The notes: generated by a model not told the origin, from the sequence alone. 64,000 nt of DNA from Phaseolus vulgaris (GCF_000499845.2 NC_023755.2:5896847-5960846); one strand, 5' to 3'; positions 24,776-36,080 are shown, counted from the stretch's first letter. Numbers and translations: made by a program.

Positions 24776-25432
24776 GATGCAATCCACCTTTGGACCATGG
24801 AGGAAGGAACTAGAGCTTGCTTTGGAGAGTAGTGAATGCAATAAAATTATAACACTATGAAGTGCGCCGTGGAGGTGTAGAGGTTTGGTGAAGATTGTTC
24901 AAGGTTCCAAGAAGAGGTTAGTCCTACTTCTTGAAGAAGGTTTACACTAGTATAAGAGAACTTAACTAGGAGAAAAGACAATTGGAAAGTGAATGATTCT
25001 GAATTGTGCAGAGTTTCATTACTCAAAATCCAAGTCTGGATTTATAACAACAAAGAGATTTATTCATAGGGAGAGGAATGAGAAGTAGCATACCCTGGAA
25101 ACTACCCTAACCCTAGTTTGCATGGCAAGTTAGTGCTATGGTTAGTCATGGTCGCCCCATGCTTCTTGGAAACCTTAGCTTGCTGCATAAGTTAGGGTTT
25201 CTAGAAGCCTCTTATTTCTTCCTTGGATGAGCTCAATTCATGTCTTGAAAGCAAGAAAAGTTATGGCTCATAATACAAATCCCGAAACAAATGTAAACCT
25301 GTTTTATTTTGTACAATTTTTACAAGGCTAATATGCATAATATTTGGAATTTTGATCTATCATCGTATTTGCTCTTAGTTTGAGTTGTGGTGGCAGAGGA
25401 TGATTGGATGCTCCTGCATCATGCCCCACATC
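24776..25432 (-). repeat. LTR-like region at the 3' end of the gypsy remnant
   Basis: On the minus strand it starts near TGATGCAGGAGCATCC at 25432 and ends near TGGATTGCATCA at about 24776. It contains TTGTTATAAATCCAGAC near 25045 as a probable promoter. It lies directly downstream of the gag-protease remnant on the same strand, where a 3' LTR would be expected if most of pol were deleted. The sequence beyond 24776 (TTGGGTGTTGTCATCAGAATC) could instead be a primer-site leader. Termini are inferred. Confidence 0.4.
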
Positions 25433-25459
25433 CCTAAAAAAGATATGACATCAAATCAG

Positions 25460-27725
25460 GCAGTTGGTTGACGGTTGCCATTCTATTTTTATGAGAAAAT
25501 TTACCATCTGCAAACCCATTTGCATAGAATAACAAATATAATGAGTGTATAGAACAAGAATATAAATGAAATCGTGAAATTTAAAAACCCATGAAATGAA
25601 AAACGTGATTTTTTTTTATTATAAGATTTTGTTTATTTTTGTTCTTTGTGTTGTAACTACTTAACAAAGTTAATGAGGACACAAAGTGTGAAGAAGGAAG
25701 AAGATATGTACCTTTGTTTTGGGAAAAAGGAAGACAAAGTGGTTCAGAACCTTGAACTCCTACCTCTTCATTTTTTTCATTGTTTTCTTGTAAAAATTTA
25801 TTTTTTAATTTTATTTCATCTTCTTTCACCTAGCGAGGAATGAGAGGACACAAAAAAAACATACTTCCGTGGAAGAAGAAAGTGATTTTATTTGTATGAG
25901 CCTCATGTGATGTCTGGTCATTAAATTGTCATGGTCGTCCAAGTATAATGTGACCAATGTATGTAGGTATTATATCATACAAAACACTTTCACTATAGTT
26001 GCCTATGGCAATGGGTACATGTACTTGTTTGTTTACTTTCCTTCATCTTGAATGATCCAATCTAAGTTATAAGTGTGGAGGATAAGAAGTAGTAGATAAA
26101 TTTAACTTCTCAATCAACCTACAACTACAACAGTTACAACAAGGACCACTATCCACAATTAAAGAACATGTATTTTATAAAACTTTACAACGTGTATGGA
26201 ATAGATTCTCTCGTTGTGATTGTTCTACTTCATTGGGTCGAGTTTGAAGCAGTCTTTTAACCACTAAAAATACTCCAGTGCAAGGAAGAATTTCTTCTTT
26301 AGAAATCTCATTTCTCTCCTCAATGTGTGAAGAAGATGAAGTATCTATGTTTCTTATGTCTTGACCTTTTGAAATAATGGTCCTTTTGTAAGGGCATTCA
26401 ACCTACAACTACAAGAGTTACAACAAGAACAACTATCCACAATTAAAGAATATGTATTTTCTAAAACTTTACAGAGTGTATGGAATAGATTCTCATGTTG
26501 TGATTGATCTACTTCATTGGGTCGACTTTGAGGTTGTCTTTTAACCACTAAAAATACTCCAGTGCAAGGAAGAATTTCTTCTTTAGAAATCTCATTTCTC
26601 TCCTCAATGTGTGAAGAAGATGAAGTATCTATGTTTCTTATGTCTTGACCTTTTGAAATAATGGTCCTTTTGTAAGGGCATTCAACCTACAACTACAATA
26701 GTTACAACAAGAACAACTATCCACAATTAAAGAATATGTATTTTCTAAAACTTTACAGAGTGTATGGAATAGATTCTCATGTTGTGATTGATCTACTTCA
26801 TTGGGTCGAGTTTGAGGCTGTCTTTTAACCACTAAAAATACTCCCGTGCAAGGAAGAATTTCTTCTTTAGAAATCTCATTTGTTTCCTCATTGTGTGAAG
26901 AAGATGAAGTCTTTATGTTCCTTATGTATTGACCTTTTAAAATGATGGTCCCTTTGTAAGGGCATTCAAAAGAAATTTGCCTTTTTCAAGACATTTAAAA
27001 CACTGAATACTCCTCTATTTAACTTCTTTTGAAAAACTATTAGGGGTATATTTTTCTTATTCTAGTGATCATTCTTCTTTATTCTTTGAGGTATCCTTCC
27101 TTTTTGTATTATCTCTTTATGTAGGATGAATTAGAGTAGTCTCCTTAGAAATAATTTTTCTTTTTAGTTGTTCCTCTACTCTAACACAAAGTTGAACTAA
27201 ATCATTTAGGCCATTGTAGGTTAGAAGTTCAACTATATCCCTAATCTTGAGATTAATACCACTTTGGAATCGGGCCATGGTCAACCTAGGCTCTTCTATA
27301 ATCCCTACCCTTATCATTAATAACTTCATTTTTTGCCTATATTTTTCTACAATCATATTTTGATGTTGGAGTCTTTGGAATTGTTGCATTAACTCCCTAT
27401 CATAATATGTGGGCACGTGACTTTTCTGAGGGATGACCTAAGCTCATTCCAATATTTTATTTGGGGGTTATAGTGAATCTTAAGGTCTCTAACATATGTT
27501 GTCCACCAGGTTAAGGCTGAATCATATGAAAACTATAAATAACAAGGGTTACTTTCGTATTTTCATTAACATGGTGATAGTCAAAGATATGTTCGACCTT
27601 CATTTCCCAATTTAAATAATCTTCTTCATTTTCATTTCTACAAAGAGAGAGGAGGATCTACCTTAGGTTCCTTAAAGGTATGATTATCTTTAGCTCGGGA
27701 TTGTCTTGGAGGTTTTTGGTAGGAG
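25460..27725 (-). pseudogene. Decayed Ty3/gypsy gag-protease
   Basis: Minus strand. Near 27660-27420 a broken frame gives ENEEDYLNWEMKVEHIFDYH and, after frame changes, TWWTTYVRDLR-type sequence. An open segment at 27416-27117 (PTYYDRELMQQFQRLQHQN to RFQSGINLKIRDIVELL) is the retrotransposon gag domain. Near 27000 is a zinc-knuckle start, CFKCLEKGK. The protease follows: SLIVDSCSCCN, where the catalytic D-S-G triad reads D-S-C, then near 26000 VPIAIGNYSESVLYDIIP and HIILGRPWQFNDQ. The tail (25829-25581) is a charged linker. The zinc-knuckle/protease junction is triplicated. Reverse transcriptase and integrase are absent. The upstream end is cut by the copia insertion at 27739. Confidence 0.8.
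26115..26966. repeat. 284-bp unit in three tandem copies within gypsy protease
   Basis: Units begin CAACCTACAACTACAA at 26115, 26399 and 26683, each 284 bp after the last. The second and third copies are almost identical; the first has more differences (for example TCTCTCGTTGTGATTG against TCTCATGTTGTGATTG). Because 284 is not a multiple of three, the array alone destroys the reading frame, so expansion happened after or with loss of function. The copies encode the segment VKRQPQTRPNEVDQSQHEN through the protease DSC motif. Confidence 0.92.
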
Positions 27726-27738
27726 TCTGTGTTGTGGT

Positions 27739-29534
27739 TGTTGAAGATGGTTGCTGCCCCTTCAAGATTGTGTTTGATGAAGACCTATATGTAGTGTTTG
27801 ATGAAGTCTTATATGTACATTTCATGTGTATTTTTGCTTTGCTTTAAGTATGTCTTAGTTAGTGCTTAGAGGTTGTCTAAGAGTAGCTTTTTGCTGAGTA
27901 ACTCACCTCATAACCACTGGCCATGTGTTAAGAACAAGCATAAGTTTTCTTAAACTGTTTTTCACATGTTTTACACAAAAACACGTTTACTGCATAAAAA
28001 TAAATATGTTCTTTTCTAAATAAACAGATTCATTTTTTTCACTGATGCCTTGGCTAAAGTCTTGTAAAAATTTGACTTTTTGCATCAGGTATTTTGACTA
28101 AGTCTTCTTCTTTTCAAAAGACTGAGTTTTAAATTGTTAAACTTTCTCTGTTTTCGTTTTGAAAAATAAATTTGTTCATCTGTAAATGAATAGATTCTTT
28201 TTGCCTCTGGTGCCATGTCAAGCTTAAACGTTTTTCAGTTTTATGTCAGCACCAGAATGGTTGACTAAGTCTCCTCACTTAACAAATTCTCTAACTGCTT
28301 TTGAAAATAAATCAGTTCATTTTATAACAGCTTTAACTGTTTTTCAAAATTCTGTTATAAGCTGGCTTTCTATAAAATGCAAACTTGTTTCTGTGTTTAA
28401 TAACGATTCAAACAATTCACACATTTGCAAAAAACAAGTTTTGACAACAGAGAGTTAAGTGTTTACAAAGGATTAGCATTTGTTCTTCAAAGATTTCGAA
28501 AATCACAAAGTGCTTGTTCTTGGTTTGGTTCAAAAGCTTGGTGTGAGGTGCAGCTACTGTTCTAGCAATCTTGCCTACTGGTTTAAGGCAGATCTGTGTA
28601 TCCTCAATCAGGTGTAGTCGTTTCACATCTCTATCTTGTAATAGTTTGGTTGAACACTCTTCTTGATAGGTGTTCTTGAAGAGTGGGTGTGTGTGTATGC
28701 TGAAATAGGTTTTTTCAGCAAGAGTACCTAAGTTCTTGTAGGTTTCAAGAACAGTGGGAATTGTACTTGGTTGTACTGTGTGTTAGTGATTTCCACATGT
28801 TGTTGGTGAAGACTGGATGTAGCTCAGTTGAGTGAACCAGTATAATTGCTTGTGTTCATTCTCTCCCTCTCTCTGCAATTTCGTTTCTGCATAATTGATA
28901 AAACAACAAAGAAATAAATTTGTTCAATTGAAAATAAATCTGTTCTTTCTGGGCACTGTGCATATTGTTCTTGATTTCTGAAAAAGGTGTTTGAATCTGA
29001 TAAGAACATATATAATCTGCTAAAAACCATTGGAACAGATTGACTGTGATAGGCTGCTCAAGAAACTGTAAATGCTATTAATTGAACCTTAAACAAATTG
29101 CTTAAAGTTGAAGCTTGCTGTTCTGTGATTCATTGTTCTTAATTTCTGGAAAATTGCTTGACATCAAGAAGAACACTCATAGTCTGTTAAAAGCCACTGG
29201 AACAGCTTGTTTGCAAAGGTCACTTAATTAATTAGCATGCTATCAATTGAACCTTAATCACTTGCTTGAAATTGAAGCTTGCTGTTTTGTGTTTCACTGT
29301 TTTTCAAATCTGATATTTGTGTGTGTGCTGCTGGAAATTCTCACTGCATAATCTTGTGATTAACCTTGCTGAATTAAAAGCGTTTCAAACAAAAACAGTG
29401 CTGAAATAAATCTGTTCATTTTCACATAAATCGATTTATTTTATGTAAAACTGTGTTAAACATTGTTTCTGCGAGAAAGTTTTAAAAGGTCAATTCACCC
29501 CCCCTCTTGAACTTTGGCACTATTAAACCCAACA
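27739..29534 (+). repeat. 5' LTR of the Sirevirus-like element
   Basis: It begins TGTTGAAGATGG and ends TTAAACCCAACA, giving the usual TG...CA. A promoter box CTATAAAATG lies near 28371. The region is non-coding and contains at least five imperfect dyads of the type AAATAAATCTGTTC...AACAGATTCATTT (27996-28037, 28162-28200, 28303-28322, 28911-28947, 29403-29443). GACTGGATGTAGCTCAGT near 28812 is shared with the partial LTR at 22496-23873. Confidence 0.92.
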
Positions 29535-29554
29535 ATTGGTATCAAGAGCTAGGA
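29535..29554 (+). other. Primer binding site (initiator tRNA-Met type)
   Basis: TTGGTATCAAGAGCTAGG begins one or two bases after the LTR's terminal CA. It corresponds to the TGGTATCAGAGC consensus complementary to the 3' end of initiator tRNA-Met used by most plant copia elements, with one extra A. Confidence 0.85.
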
Positions 29555-29584
29555 CTTGTATTTTAATCAAGTTTGTTTGTAATA

Positions 29585-31249
29585 ATGTCTGAGTTCAATG
29601 TGCTTCTTGTTGAAGGTTTTGCTGTTAATAGACCACCTATGTTTAATGGAATGAATTATGCATTTTGGAAAGTTAGAATGAGAATTTTTATGGAATCCAT
29701 TGATGCATTAATTTGGGAAGTTGTGGTCAATGGACTTTATGTGCCAATGCAGGTTGTCAAGGATGAACAAGTGGAAAAGCCAAGATCAGAATGGAATGAG
29801 ACCGAAAGGAGGAAGGCTCAACATGATCTTGTGGCCAAGAACATCATAACCTCTGCATTGACAATGGATGAGTTCTTCAGGATATCCCAATGTAAGTCAG
29901 CTAAGGAGATGTGGGAAGTCTTAGAAGTGACTCATGAGGGTACTGAAGATGTGAAAAGGTCAAGGAAACATGCACTCATCCAAGAATATGAGCTGTTCAG
30001 AATGCAACCCGAGGAGAGCATTGCTGATGTGCAGAAAAGGTTCACTCATATTGTGAATCACCTCACTGGTTTGGGAAAAGAATTTGACAGAGAGGAACTC
30101 AACATAAAGATATTGAAGTGCCTCGACAGAAGCTGGCAACCAAAGGTGACAGCTATCTCTGAAAGTCGTGATCTGTCAAAGTTGGGAACTGCTGCACTAT
30201 TTGGAAAGCTGATGGAGCATGAGCTAGAGCTTAAAAGGCTTAAAGAGCAGGAAACAACAGAGAGAAAACCCAAAGGTCTTGCACTAAGAGCAACTGAATT
30301 GGATGAGATCAAGGAGGAAAAAGAAGATGCTGAAGATGATGACACAATCAGCCTTCTTACAAAAAGATTCAGCAAATTCCTGAGGAAGAAAAGCAAAAAT
30401 AGGAACCAGCAGAAAAGAAGGTATCCTAAACCCAATGATTCAAATTCCTCTAAATATACTTGCTTTGGATGTGGCAAAACAGGGCATATCAAAACAGATT
30501 GTCCAGACAATCAAACAAGGGACAAATCTGCCAGCAAGAAATTTGAAAGGAACAAAGGAAGAAGAGCCTACATCTCATGGGAGGAAAATGAAGTATCCTC
30601 AACCAGCAGCTCTTCAACAGAAGATGAGGAGAATAATTTGTGCTTCATGATGAAGGATGAGGAGTCAAGCTCTGAATCAGTAAGTAATTTTTCTGCTGAT
30701 TCTGATAACTATGATGATTTGCTTGCTGCCTTCAAGGAAACACATGATGAAGCCAATAGGCTAGCTGTAATATGTAATAAGCTGCAAAAGGTAAATAATG
30801 TACTTGCACCTAAAGTAAAAACACTTGAGGAAGAACTGCATAAGGCCAAAACAGATTTGGTAAGCCTTGAACTAACTTGCTTGCATGCCTCTATTAAAAA
30901 CTGTGAAAACTGCAAAAGATTGGAAAAACAAGTGGAATATTTGCTGAAAACCCTTTCCAATTTCACCAAGGGAAGAGAAAACCTTGAGTCTCTCCTTGGA
31001 TTACAGAATGCTGTTTTCAATAAGAATGGACTTGGTTATACTCCTGGAAATACAACCAATGTCAAAAAGCTTTCAAGTTTTTTTGTTCCAGCAAAATCAG
31101 TTTTTTCAGCTTTTAACAGTGGCAAAAAGGCATCTCATGTAACCTGTTTTTACTGCATAAAATCTGGTCATACATCTAGGTCTTGCATTGCTAGAAAGCA
31201 TCTTGTTCCTAAGAACTTAGCAAAATGGCTACCAAATAGAAGGTTTTAA
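29585..31249 (+). CDS. gag: Gag (nucleocapsid) polyprotein of the copia element
   Basis: The ATG at 29585 is chosen because it is the first in frame after the primer site; the product is 554 residues. The first 240 residues form the copia gag/UBN2-type domain (NRPPMFNGMNYAFWKVRM, then MQPEESIADVQKRFTHIVNHL). A zinc knuckle CFGCGKTGHIKTDC starts near residue 293, and a second, CFYCIKSGHTSRSC, near residue 520. Between them lie acidic and serine-rich stretches and a heptad-like segment. The protein would assemble virus-like particles and bind element RNA in the cytoplasm. The frame is intact from end to end. It stops at TAA 31247, before the protease, so gag is not in frame with pol. Confidence 0.93.
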   Translation: MSEFNVLLVEGFAVNRPPMFNGMNYAFWKVRMRIFMESIDALIWEVVVNGLYVPMQVVKDEQVEKPRSEWNETERRKAQHDLVAKNIITSALTMDEFFRISQCKSAKEMWEVLEVTHEGTEDVKRSRKHALIQEYELFRMQPEESIADVQKRFTHIVNHLTGLGKEFDREELNIKILKCLDRSWQPKVTAISESRDLSKLGTAALFGKLMEHELELKRLKEQETTERKPKGLALRATELDEIKEEKEDAEDDDTISLLTKRFSKFLRKKSKNRNQQKRRYPKPNDSNSSKYTCFGCGKTGHIKTDCPDNQTRDKSASKKFERNKGRRAYISWEENEVSSTSSSSTEDEENNLCFMMKDEESSSESVSNFSADSDNYDDLLAAFKETHDEANRLAVICNKLQKVNNVLAPKVKTLEEELHKAKTDLVSLELTCLHASIKNCENCKRLEKQVEYLLKTLSNFTKGRENLESLLGLQNAVFNKNGLGYTPGNTTNVKKLSSFFVPAKSVFSAFNSGKKASHVTCFYCIKSGHTSRSCIARKHLVPKNLAKWLPNRRF

Positions 31250-31283
31250 TCTGTGCTGGACCCTATACTGAAAAGGGTACCAT

Positions 31284-34200
31284 TTGTATATTTTTTATTC
31301 TGTTTTGCAGATTGGAAGCAAGAAAAACCAGTGGTACTTGGACAGTGGCTGTTCCAAGCATATGACTGGAGATCTTACAAAGTTCACCAGCTTAAAGCTC
31401 AAAGCAGAAGGACATGTAACCTATGGTGATAATAACCGAGGGAGAATTTTGGGCAGAGGAATTGTTGGAACAGGAAACTCAACAACCATTGAGAACGTGC
31501 TGTATGTAGAAGGACTCAAGCATAGTCTTCTCAGCATAAGTCAACTTTGTGACAAAGGATACAAAGTGAATTTTGAGTCAAATGGCTGCACAATCTCAAG
31601 TAATTCATCTAGTAAGGTACTGTTTACTGGTAAGAGAGTGAATAACATTTATCTGTTGAATATCATGGAAACTAACTCTTCAAATGAGTGTTTGCTGTCC
31701 AGAAGTGATGAGTCTTGGTTGTGGCACAGGAGGTTAGCTCACATACACACAAATCACTTGAATAAATTGAAATCTAAAGATTTAGTTTCTGGTTTGCCTA
31801 ACATTAAATTTCAGAACAACAGGCTTTGTGATGCTTGTGTGAAAGGTAAACAAATCAAATCCTCTTTCAAGTTAAAGGATATTATCTCTACCAAAAATCC
31901 ATTGGATGTGTTACATATGGACTTATTTGGTCCATCTAGAGTTGCTAGCTTGGCTGGAAATTTGTATGCTTTAGTTGTTGTGGATGACTACTCTAGATTT
32001 ACATGGACTTTATTTCTTGCACATAAACATGATGCTTACACTGCCTTTAAGAAATTAGCAAAAATTCTGCAAAATGAAAATGGTTGCTGCATTAAATCAA
32101 TTCGAAGTGATCATGGGGGAGAGTTTCAAAATGCTAAGTTTGAGAGGTTCTGTGAGAAGCATGGGATAGCTCATACCTTTTCAGCCCCTAGGACACCCCA
32201 ACAAAATGGTGTAGTTGAAAGGAAAAATAGATCACTAGAGGAACTAGCTAGAACTATGTTAAATGAATCTAAGCTACCTAAGTATTTTTGGGCTGATGCT
32301 GTTTATACTGCAGGTTATGTCTTAAATAGGACCTTAATAAGACCAATTCTTAAGAAAACCTCATATGAATTGTATAAGGGCAGAAAACCTAGTGTAAGCC
32401 ACCTTAGAGTATTTGGGTGTAAATGCTTTGTACTAAGTAATGGCAAAGAAAATCTTGGTAAGTTTGATGCTAAATCTGATGAAGGTGTGCACATTGGTTA
32501 TGCTTTGAATGGTCATGCATATAGAGTCTTCAATAAAAGGTTGCTCATAGTAGAAGAATCAATGCATGTTGTTTTTGATGAAACTGATCATAATATATCT
32601 AAAACTACTGATGAACCTGACAGTAATGAATTTAAATCTGTTTTAAATCAAAATGAATCGATTCATTTTGATACTGCTGATACACATGCTATACAAGAAT
32701 CTACTGCAGCTGCAGGTTTGCCAAAAGAGTGGAAAACCCCAAGAGACTTAACCCTTGATAATGTCATTGGGAACATTGAGAAAGGAGTGTCAACTAGAAA
32801 ATCCTTGAACAATTTCTGTGAAGCAATGGCATTTGTATCTCAAGTTGAACCCAAGAATTTGAATGAAGCTCTCAAGGACAGCAACTGGATTTTAGCTATG
32901 CAAGAGGAACTGAATCAGTTTGCTCTTAATGAGGTCTGGACTCTTGTTCCTAGAATACCAGAGATGAATGTAATTGGAACAAAATGGGTATTTAGAAACA
33001 AGATGGATGAGCATGGAGTGATCACCAGAAACAAGGCTAGGCTTGTAGCTAAAGGGTACAATCAAGAAGAAGGAATAGACTATGATGAGACATATGCACC
33101 AGTGGCTCGGTTAGAAGCTGTTAGATTGCTGCTTGCCTTTTCCTGCCTCAAAGGGTTCAAGCTATTTCAAATGGACGTGAAGAGTGCCTTTCTAAATGGC
33201 TATATAAATGAAGAAGTATTTGTCTCACAACCACCAGGTTTTGAAGACCATCAACATCCAGAATATGTGTTCAAACTCCAAAAGGCTCTCTATGGACTCA
33301 AGCAAGCTCCTAGGCAATGGTATGAGAGGCTAAGTGATTTTCTCACCTCACAAGGCTATGACAGAGGCACATCAGATAAGACCTTGTTCATTAAGAAGAA
33401 AGGAGATGACTTAATTCTAGTCCAAGTATATGTGGATGACATCATTTTTGGATCAAACAATGGAGAATTGTGTGAAGCTTTCGTGAAAGTCATGAAGAGT
33501 GAGTTTGAAATGTCAATGATGGGTGAGTTGAACTATTTTCTAGGCTTGCAGGTCAAACAACTCAAGGATGGCATTTTCTTAAGTCAAACTAAGTATTGCA
33601 AGGATTTGCTGAAGAAATTTGAAATGGACAAGTGTAAACCAATCAGCACACCCTTCTCAACAAGCTGTCATTTGGATCATGATGAAGCTGGAATTTCTGT
33701 TGATGAAACCAAATACAGAGGACTCGTAGGATCACTACTGTATCTCACTGCCAGCAGGCCAGATATAATGTTTGCAGTGTGTATGTGTGCAAGGTTTCAA
33801 TCTGCTCCTAAAGAATCACACTACAATGCTGTCAAAAGGATTTTGAAGTATTTGCAAGGAACTAAAGAAGTTGGCTTGTGGTATCCAGGTAATATTTCAT
33901 TAAGCTTAACTGGATATTCTGATTCAGATTTTGCAGGTTGCAAAATTGATAGGAAGAGCACAAGTGGAACCTGTCATTTGCTTGGATCAAGCTTGATTTC
34001 ATGGCAATGCAAAAAGCAGGCTTGTGTAGCTCTTTCCACTGCTGAAGCAGAATACATTGCAGCAGGGAGTTGCAGTGCTCAAACTATATGGCTAAGACAA
34101 CAATTGAATGATTTTGATATCTTACTTAACCATATACCTCTGCTGTGTGATAATACAAGTGCAATCAACTTAACCAAAAATCCTGTCATGCATTCAAGAA

Positions 34201-34379
34201 CCAAACACATTGAAATAAGACATCATTTTCTAAGGGAACACATATCTAATGGAACATGTGATATTAAGTTCATTGGTACTGATTTACAACTTGCTGATTT
34301 GTTCACAAAACCATTAGCTAAAGATAGGTTTAATTTTCTGCTTAATGAATTGGGTATTATAAGTGTCAATTGTACATAG
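31284..34379 (+). CDS. pol: Pol polyprotein: protease, integrase, reverse transcriptase, RNase H
   Basis: The frame is open for about 1031 codons. Protease: [12 protein letters not shown] near residue 20 with the catalytic D-S-G. GAG-pre-integrase: [18 protein letters not shown] and CDACVKGKQ, the HHCC zinc site, near 145-190. Integrase core: [15 protein letters not shown] and [11 protein letters not shown] supply the D-D-E residues. Reverse transcriptase: [17 protein letters not shown] onward, [13 protein letters not shown], with catalytic YVDD at about residues 716-719. RNase [18 protein letters not shown] and [10 protein letters not shown] near the C-terminus. No in-frame stop occurs, so enzymes may be functional. 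There is no ATG at the frame's start, and a TGA at 31269 closes this frame upstream, so expression must use splicing or another route from gag. Confidence 0.95.
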   Translation: MYIFYSVLQIGSKKNQWYLDSGCSKHMTGDLTKFTSLKLKAEGHVTYGDNNRGRILGRGIVGTGNSTTIENVLYVEGLKHSLLSISQLCDKGYKVNFESNGCTISSNSSSKVLFTGKRVNNIYLLNIMETNSSNECLLSRSDESWLWHRRLAHIHTNHLNKLKSKDLVSGLPNIKFQNNRLCDACVKGKQIKSSFKLKDIISTKNPLDVLHMDLFGPSRVASLAGNLYALVVVDDYSRFTWTLFLAHKHDAYTAFKKLAKILQNENGCCIKSIRSDHGGEFQNAKFERFCEKHGIAHTFSAPRTPQQNGVVERKNRSLEELARTMLNESKLPKYFWADAVYTAGYVLNRTLIRPILKKTSYELYKGRKPSVSHLRVFGCKCFVLSNGKENLGKFDAKSDEGVHIGYALNGHAYRVFNKRLLIVEESMHVVFDETDHNISKTTDEPDSNEFKSVLNQNESIHFDTADTHAIQESTAAAGLPKEWKTPRDLTLDNVIGNIEKGVSTRKSLNNFCEAMAFVSQVEPKNLNEALKDSNWILAMQEELNQFALNEVWTLVPRIPEMNVIGTKWVFRNKMDEHGVITRNKARLVAKGYNQEEGIDYDETYAPVARLEAVRLLLAFSCLKGFKLFQMDVKSAFLNGYINEEVFVSQPPGFEDHQHPEYVFKLQKALYGLKQAPRQWYERLSDFLTSQGYDRGTSDKTLFIKKKGDDLILVQVYVDDIIFGSNNGELCEAFVKVMKSEFEMSMMGELNYFLGLQVKQLKDGIFLSQTKYCKDLLKKFEMDKCKPISTPFSTSCHLDHDEAGISVDETKYRGLVGSLLYLTASRPDIMFAVCMCARFQSAPKESHYNAVKRILKYLQGTKEVGLWYPGNISLSLTGYSDSDFAGCKIDRKSTSGTCHLLGSSLISWQCKKQACVALSTAEAEYIAAGSCSAQTIWLRQQLNDFDILLNHIPLLCDNTSAINLTKNPVMHSRTKHIEIRHHFLREHISNGTCDIKFIGTDLQLADLFTKPLAKDRFNFLLNELGIISVNCT

Positions 34380-34787
34380 CAGTAAAAAATTAAATCTGTT
34401 TATTCGCAATTAAATGTGTTTATTTTCTGCACTAATATGCATTGATGACTAGGAAAGAGAAATTTTGATCTTTGACTGCTTGACTGACTTAGTGGGCATT
34501 AACCTCTGTACCTTTGACGGTTTTGGTCATGGTTATGTAACCGATTTGATGGTTTGGGTGCTCAATAAGAGTTTGAGTGTATGCATCGTGACTCTAAATA
34601 TTTGGTGCATATTTTCAAAGATTCTCTGCACAAATTCAGAGCATAATATCTTCATGCATATCCACTCATAACTGCCATATCAATCCATTTATTCTGCTAT
34701 AAATCTGTGTGAATACTTGCTACCCACATTGGCCATTCTCTTTCTATTCTAACCATTTGAAATCAAGAAAAGAATTCAGGTTCAAAC
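34380..34787 (+). other. Spacer between pol and third ORF
   Basis: No gene is supported. It contains two more phrases of the LTR dyad type (TTAAATCTGTTTATTCG and TTAAATGTGTTTATTT near 34388-34432). Confidence 0.5.
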
Positions 34788-35935
34788 ATGGCTTCGTCTT
34801 CAAGACAAAAACAGAAAAGCAAGGGAAAGCAAACCACTTCTCAAGGTGTGTTAGAAGGATGGTTCGCTGGAAATGAAGAAGGCATCAATGCCTACATTCA
34901 TGAAACAAGCAGGAAGCAGATCAACATACCCAAGGTGCTGGATTTCAACTGGCTGAAATCTGAAAAATTGGTAGAAACAAGGGCTGTGTTGAAGCACCAG
35001 AAACTGAAAAAGATGCTGGAATTAACGGGTAATGTTTATCCTGACTTGGTTAAGTATTTTATACTAACCTCACATTGGATGGGAAGAATGTTGTCTCTTA
35101 TGTGAAAGGGACCAAGATGAAGATCACAAGTGAGGTGTGGAATTCTGTGGTTGGAATAAAATATGCTGGACTAAAAGTAGGGAAAGGAAATACCAGTGGA
35201 ATTTCAGAATTCAACAAGCTGCAATATTATAAGAGTTGCATGAGGAACCCTACAGAGAGTATAAACAGGTTCCATGTAGGGCATTTGAACCTCACTCCAC
35301 GTCTAGTTGCATACATCATAGCTTGGCAACTGATTCCTAGAGGGACAAACCATGTTGTCTTACATGAAGAGGATCTCATTCTCCTATATTGCATCATGAA
35401 CCAGATTAAGGTAAACTGGGTGTTCATTGTCAATGAACACATGCTCAAGTCAAAAAGGTTGGCTGATTACAGATTTCCCTATGCTATTCTTGTTTCCAAA
35501 TTAATTGATTACTTTGGTGTTGATGTTACAAATGAGAGAAATGATCCTATCAAAGCTGTAAGTGAGATTGATACTTCAACTCTCACCAAAATGGGTTTTC
35601 ACAAAATTGGAAACAAGTGGGTGGTTATCAAGGAGAAGGACACTCAAGCAGAACATGAGGATGAGGATGAAGCTATTCCTATGGATGATGACTCACCTGC
35701 TGCCCAATCTGAACATGAGGAAGTTGTTGCAAATGCCATAGTTGCCTATCAAAGTCCAGAATACCGTGGAGAACCAATGTCTATGTTTGAGAGGCAAGTG
35801 CTGTACCGTCTTGATGTCATGTCTGCAGAACAAAGGGCACACTTTGAGACTACTCATGCAAGGTTCCAACACCTTGATAATCAGATTGAAGGAGTTCAGG
35901 CACAACTTGTAGAGCTTTACTACAAGGATCAGTAG
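34788..35935 (+). pseudogene. Third ORF of the copia element (env-position protein), frameshifted
   Basis: The ATG at 34788 opens 105 codons that end at 35105. From about 35055 the similarity continues in another frame, open to TAG at 35935. The two readings overlap, and the join needs one single-base change near 35053-35062, so the gene is broken here. The N-terminus is basic (SSRQKQKSKGKQ). The middle (VWNSVVGIKYAGLK, then RLVAYIIAWQLIPRGTNH) resembles the 'putative plant transposon protein' domain. The C-terminus has acidic and coiled-coil-like stretches (EQRAHFETTHARFQHLDNQ). Sireviruses are known to carry an ORF at this position, described as envelope-like. I see no convincing signal peptide or membrane segment here, so an envelope role is not supported by this copy. 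Confidence 0.72.
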
Positions 35936-36080
35936 TTTTCGGCTTTTAATGCTTTCTTTATCAGTTTTCAAGTTTCTGTAATGCTGAACAATTTGGTTTT
36001 TTTGTTTCTGAACTATTATGATTATGGTTTCTGCTTTATATCCCTTTATTCCCTATGCTTATATGTTGTTTGATGAATCC

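Noticed and set aside
30058..30510. 150-codon minus-strand open frame opposite gag
   Set aside because: It is antisense to the conserved gag and zinc-knuckle coding sequence. Its S/L/F-rich composition mirrors the K/E-rich gag on the other strand.
30709..31020. 103-codon minus-strand open frame opposite gag
   Set aside because: Same reason: a mirror of the gag C-terminal coding sequence, with no domain of its own.
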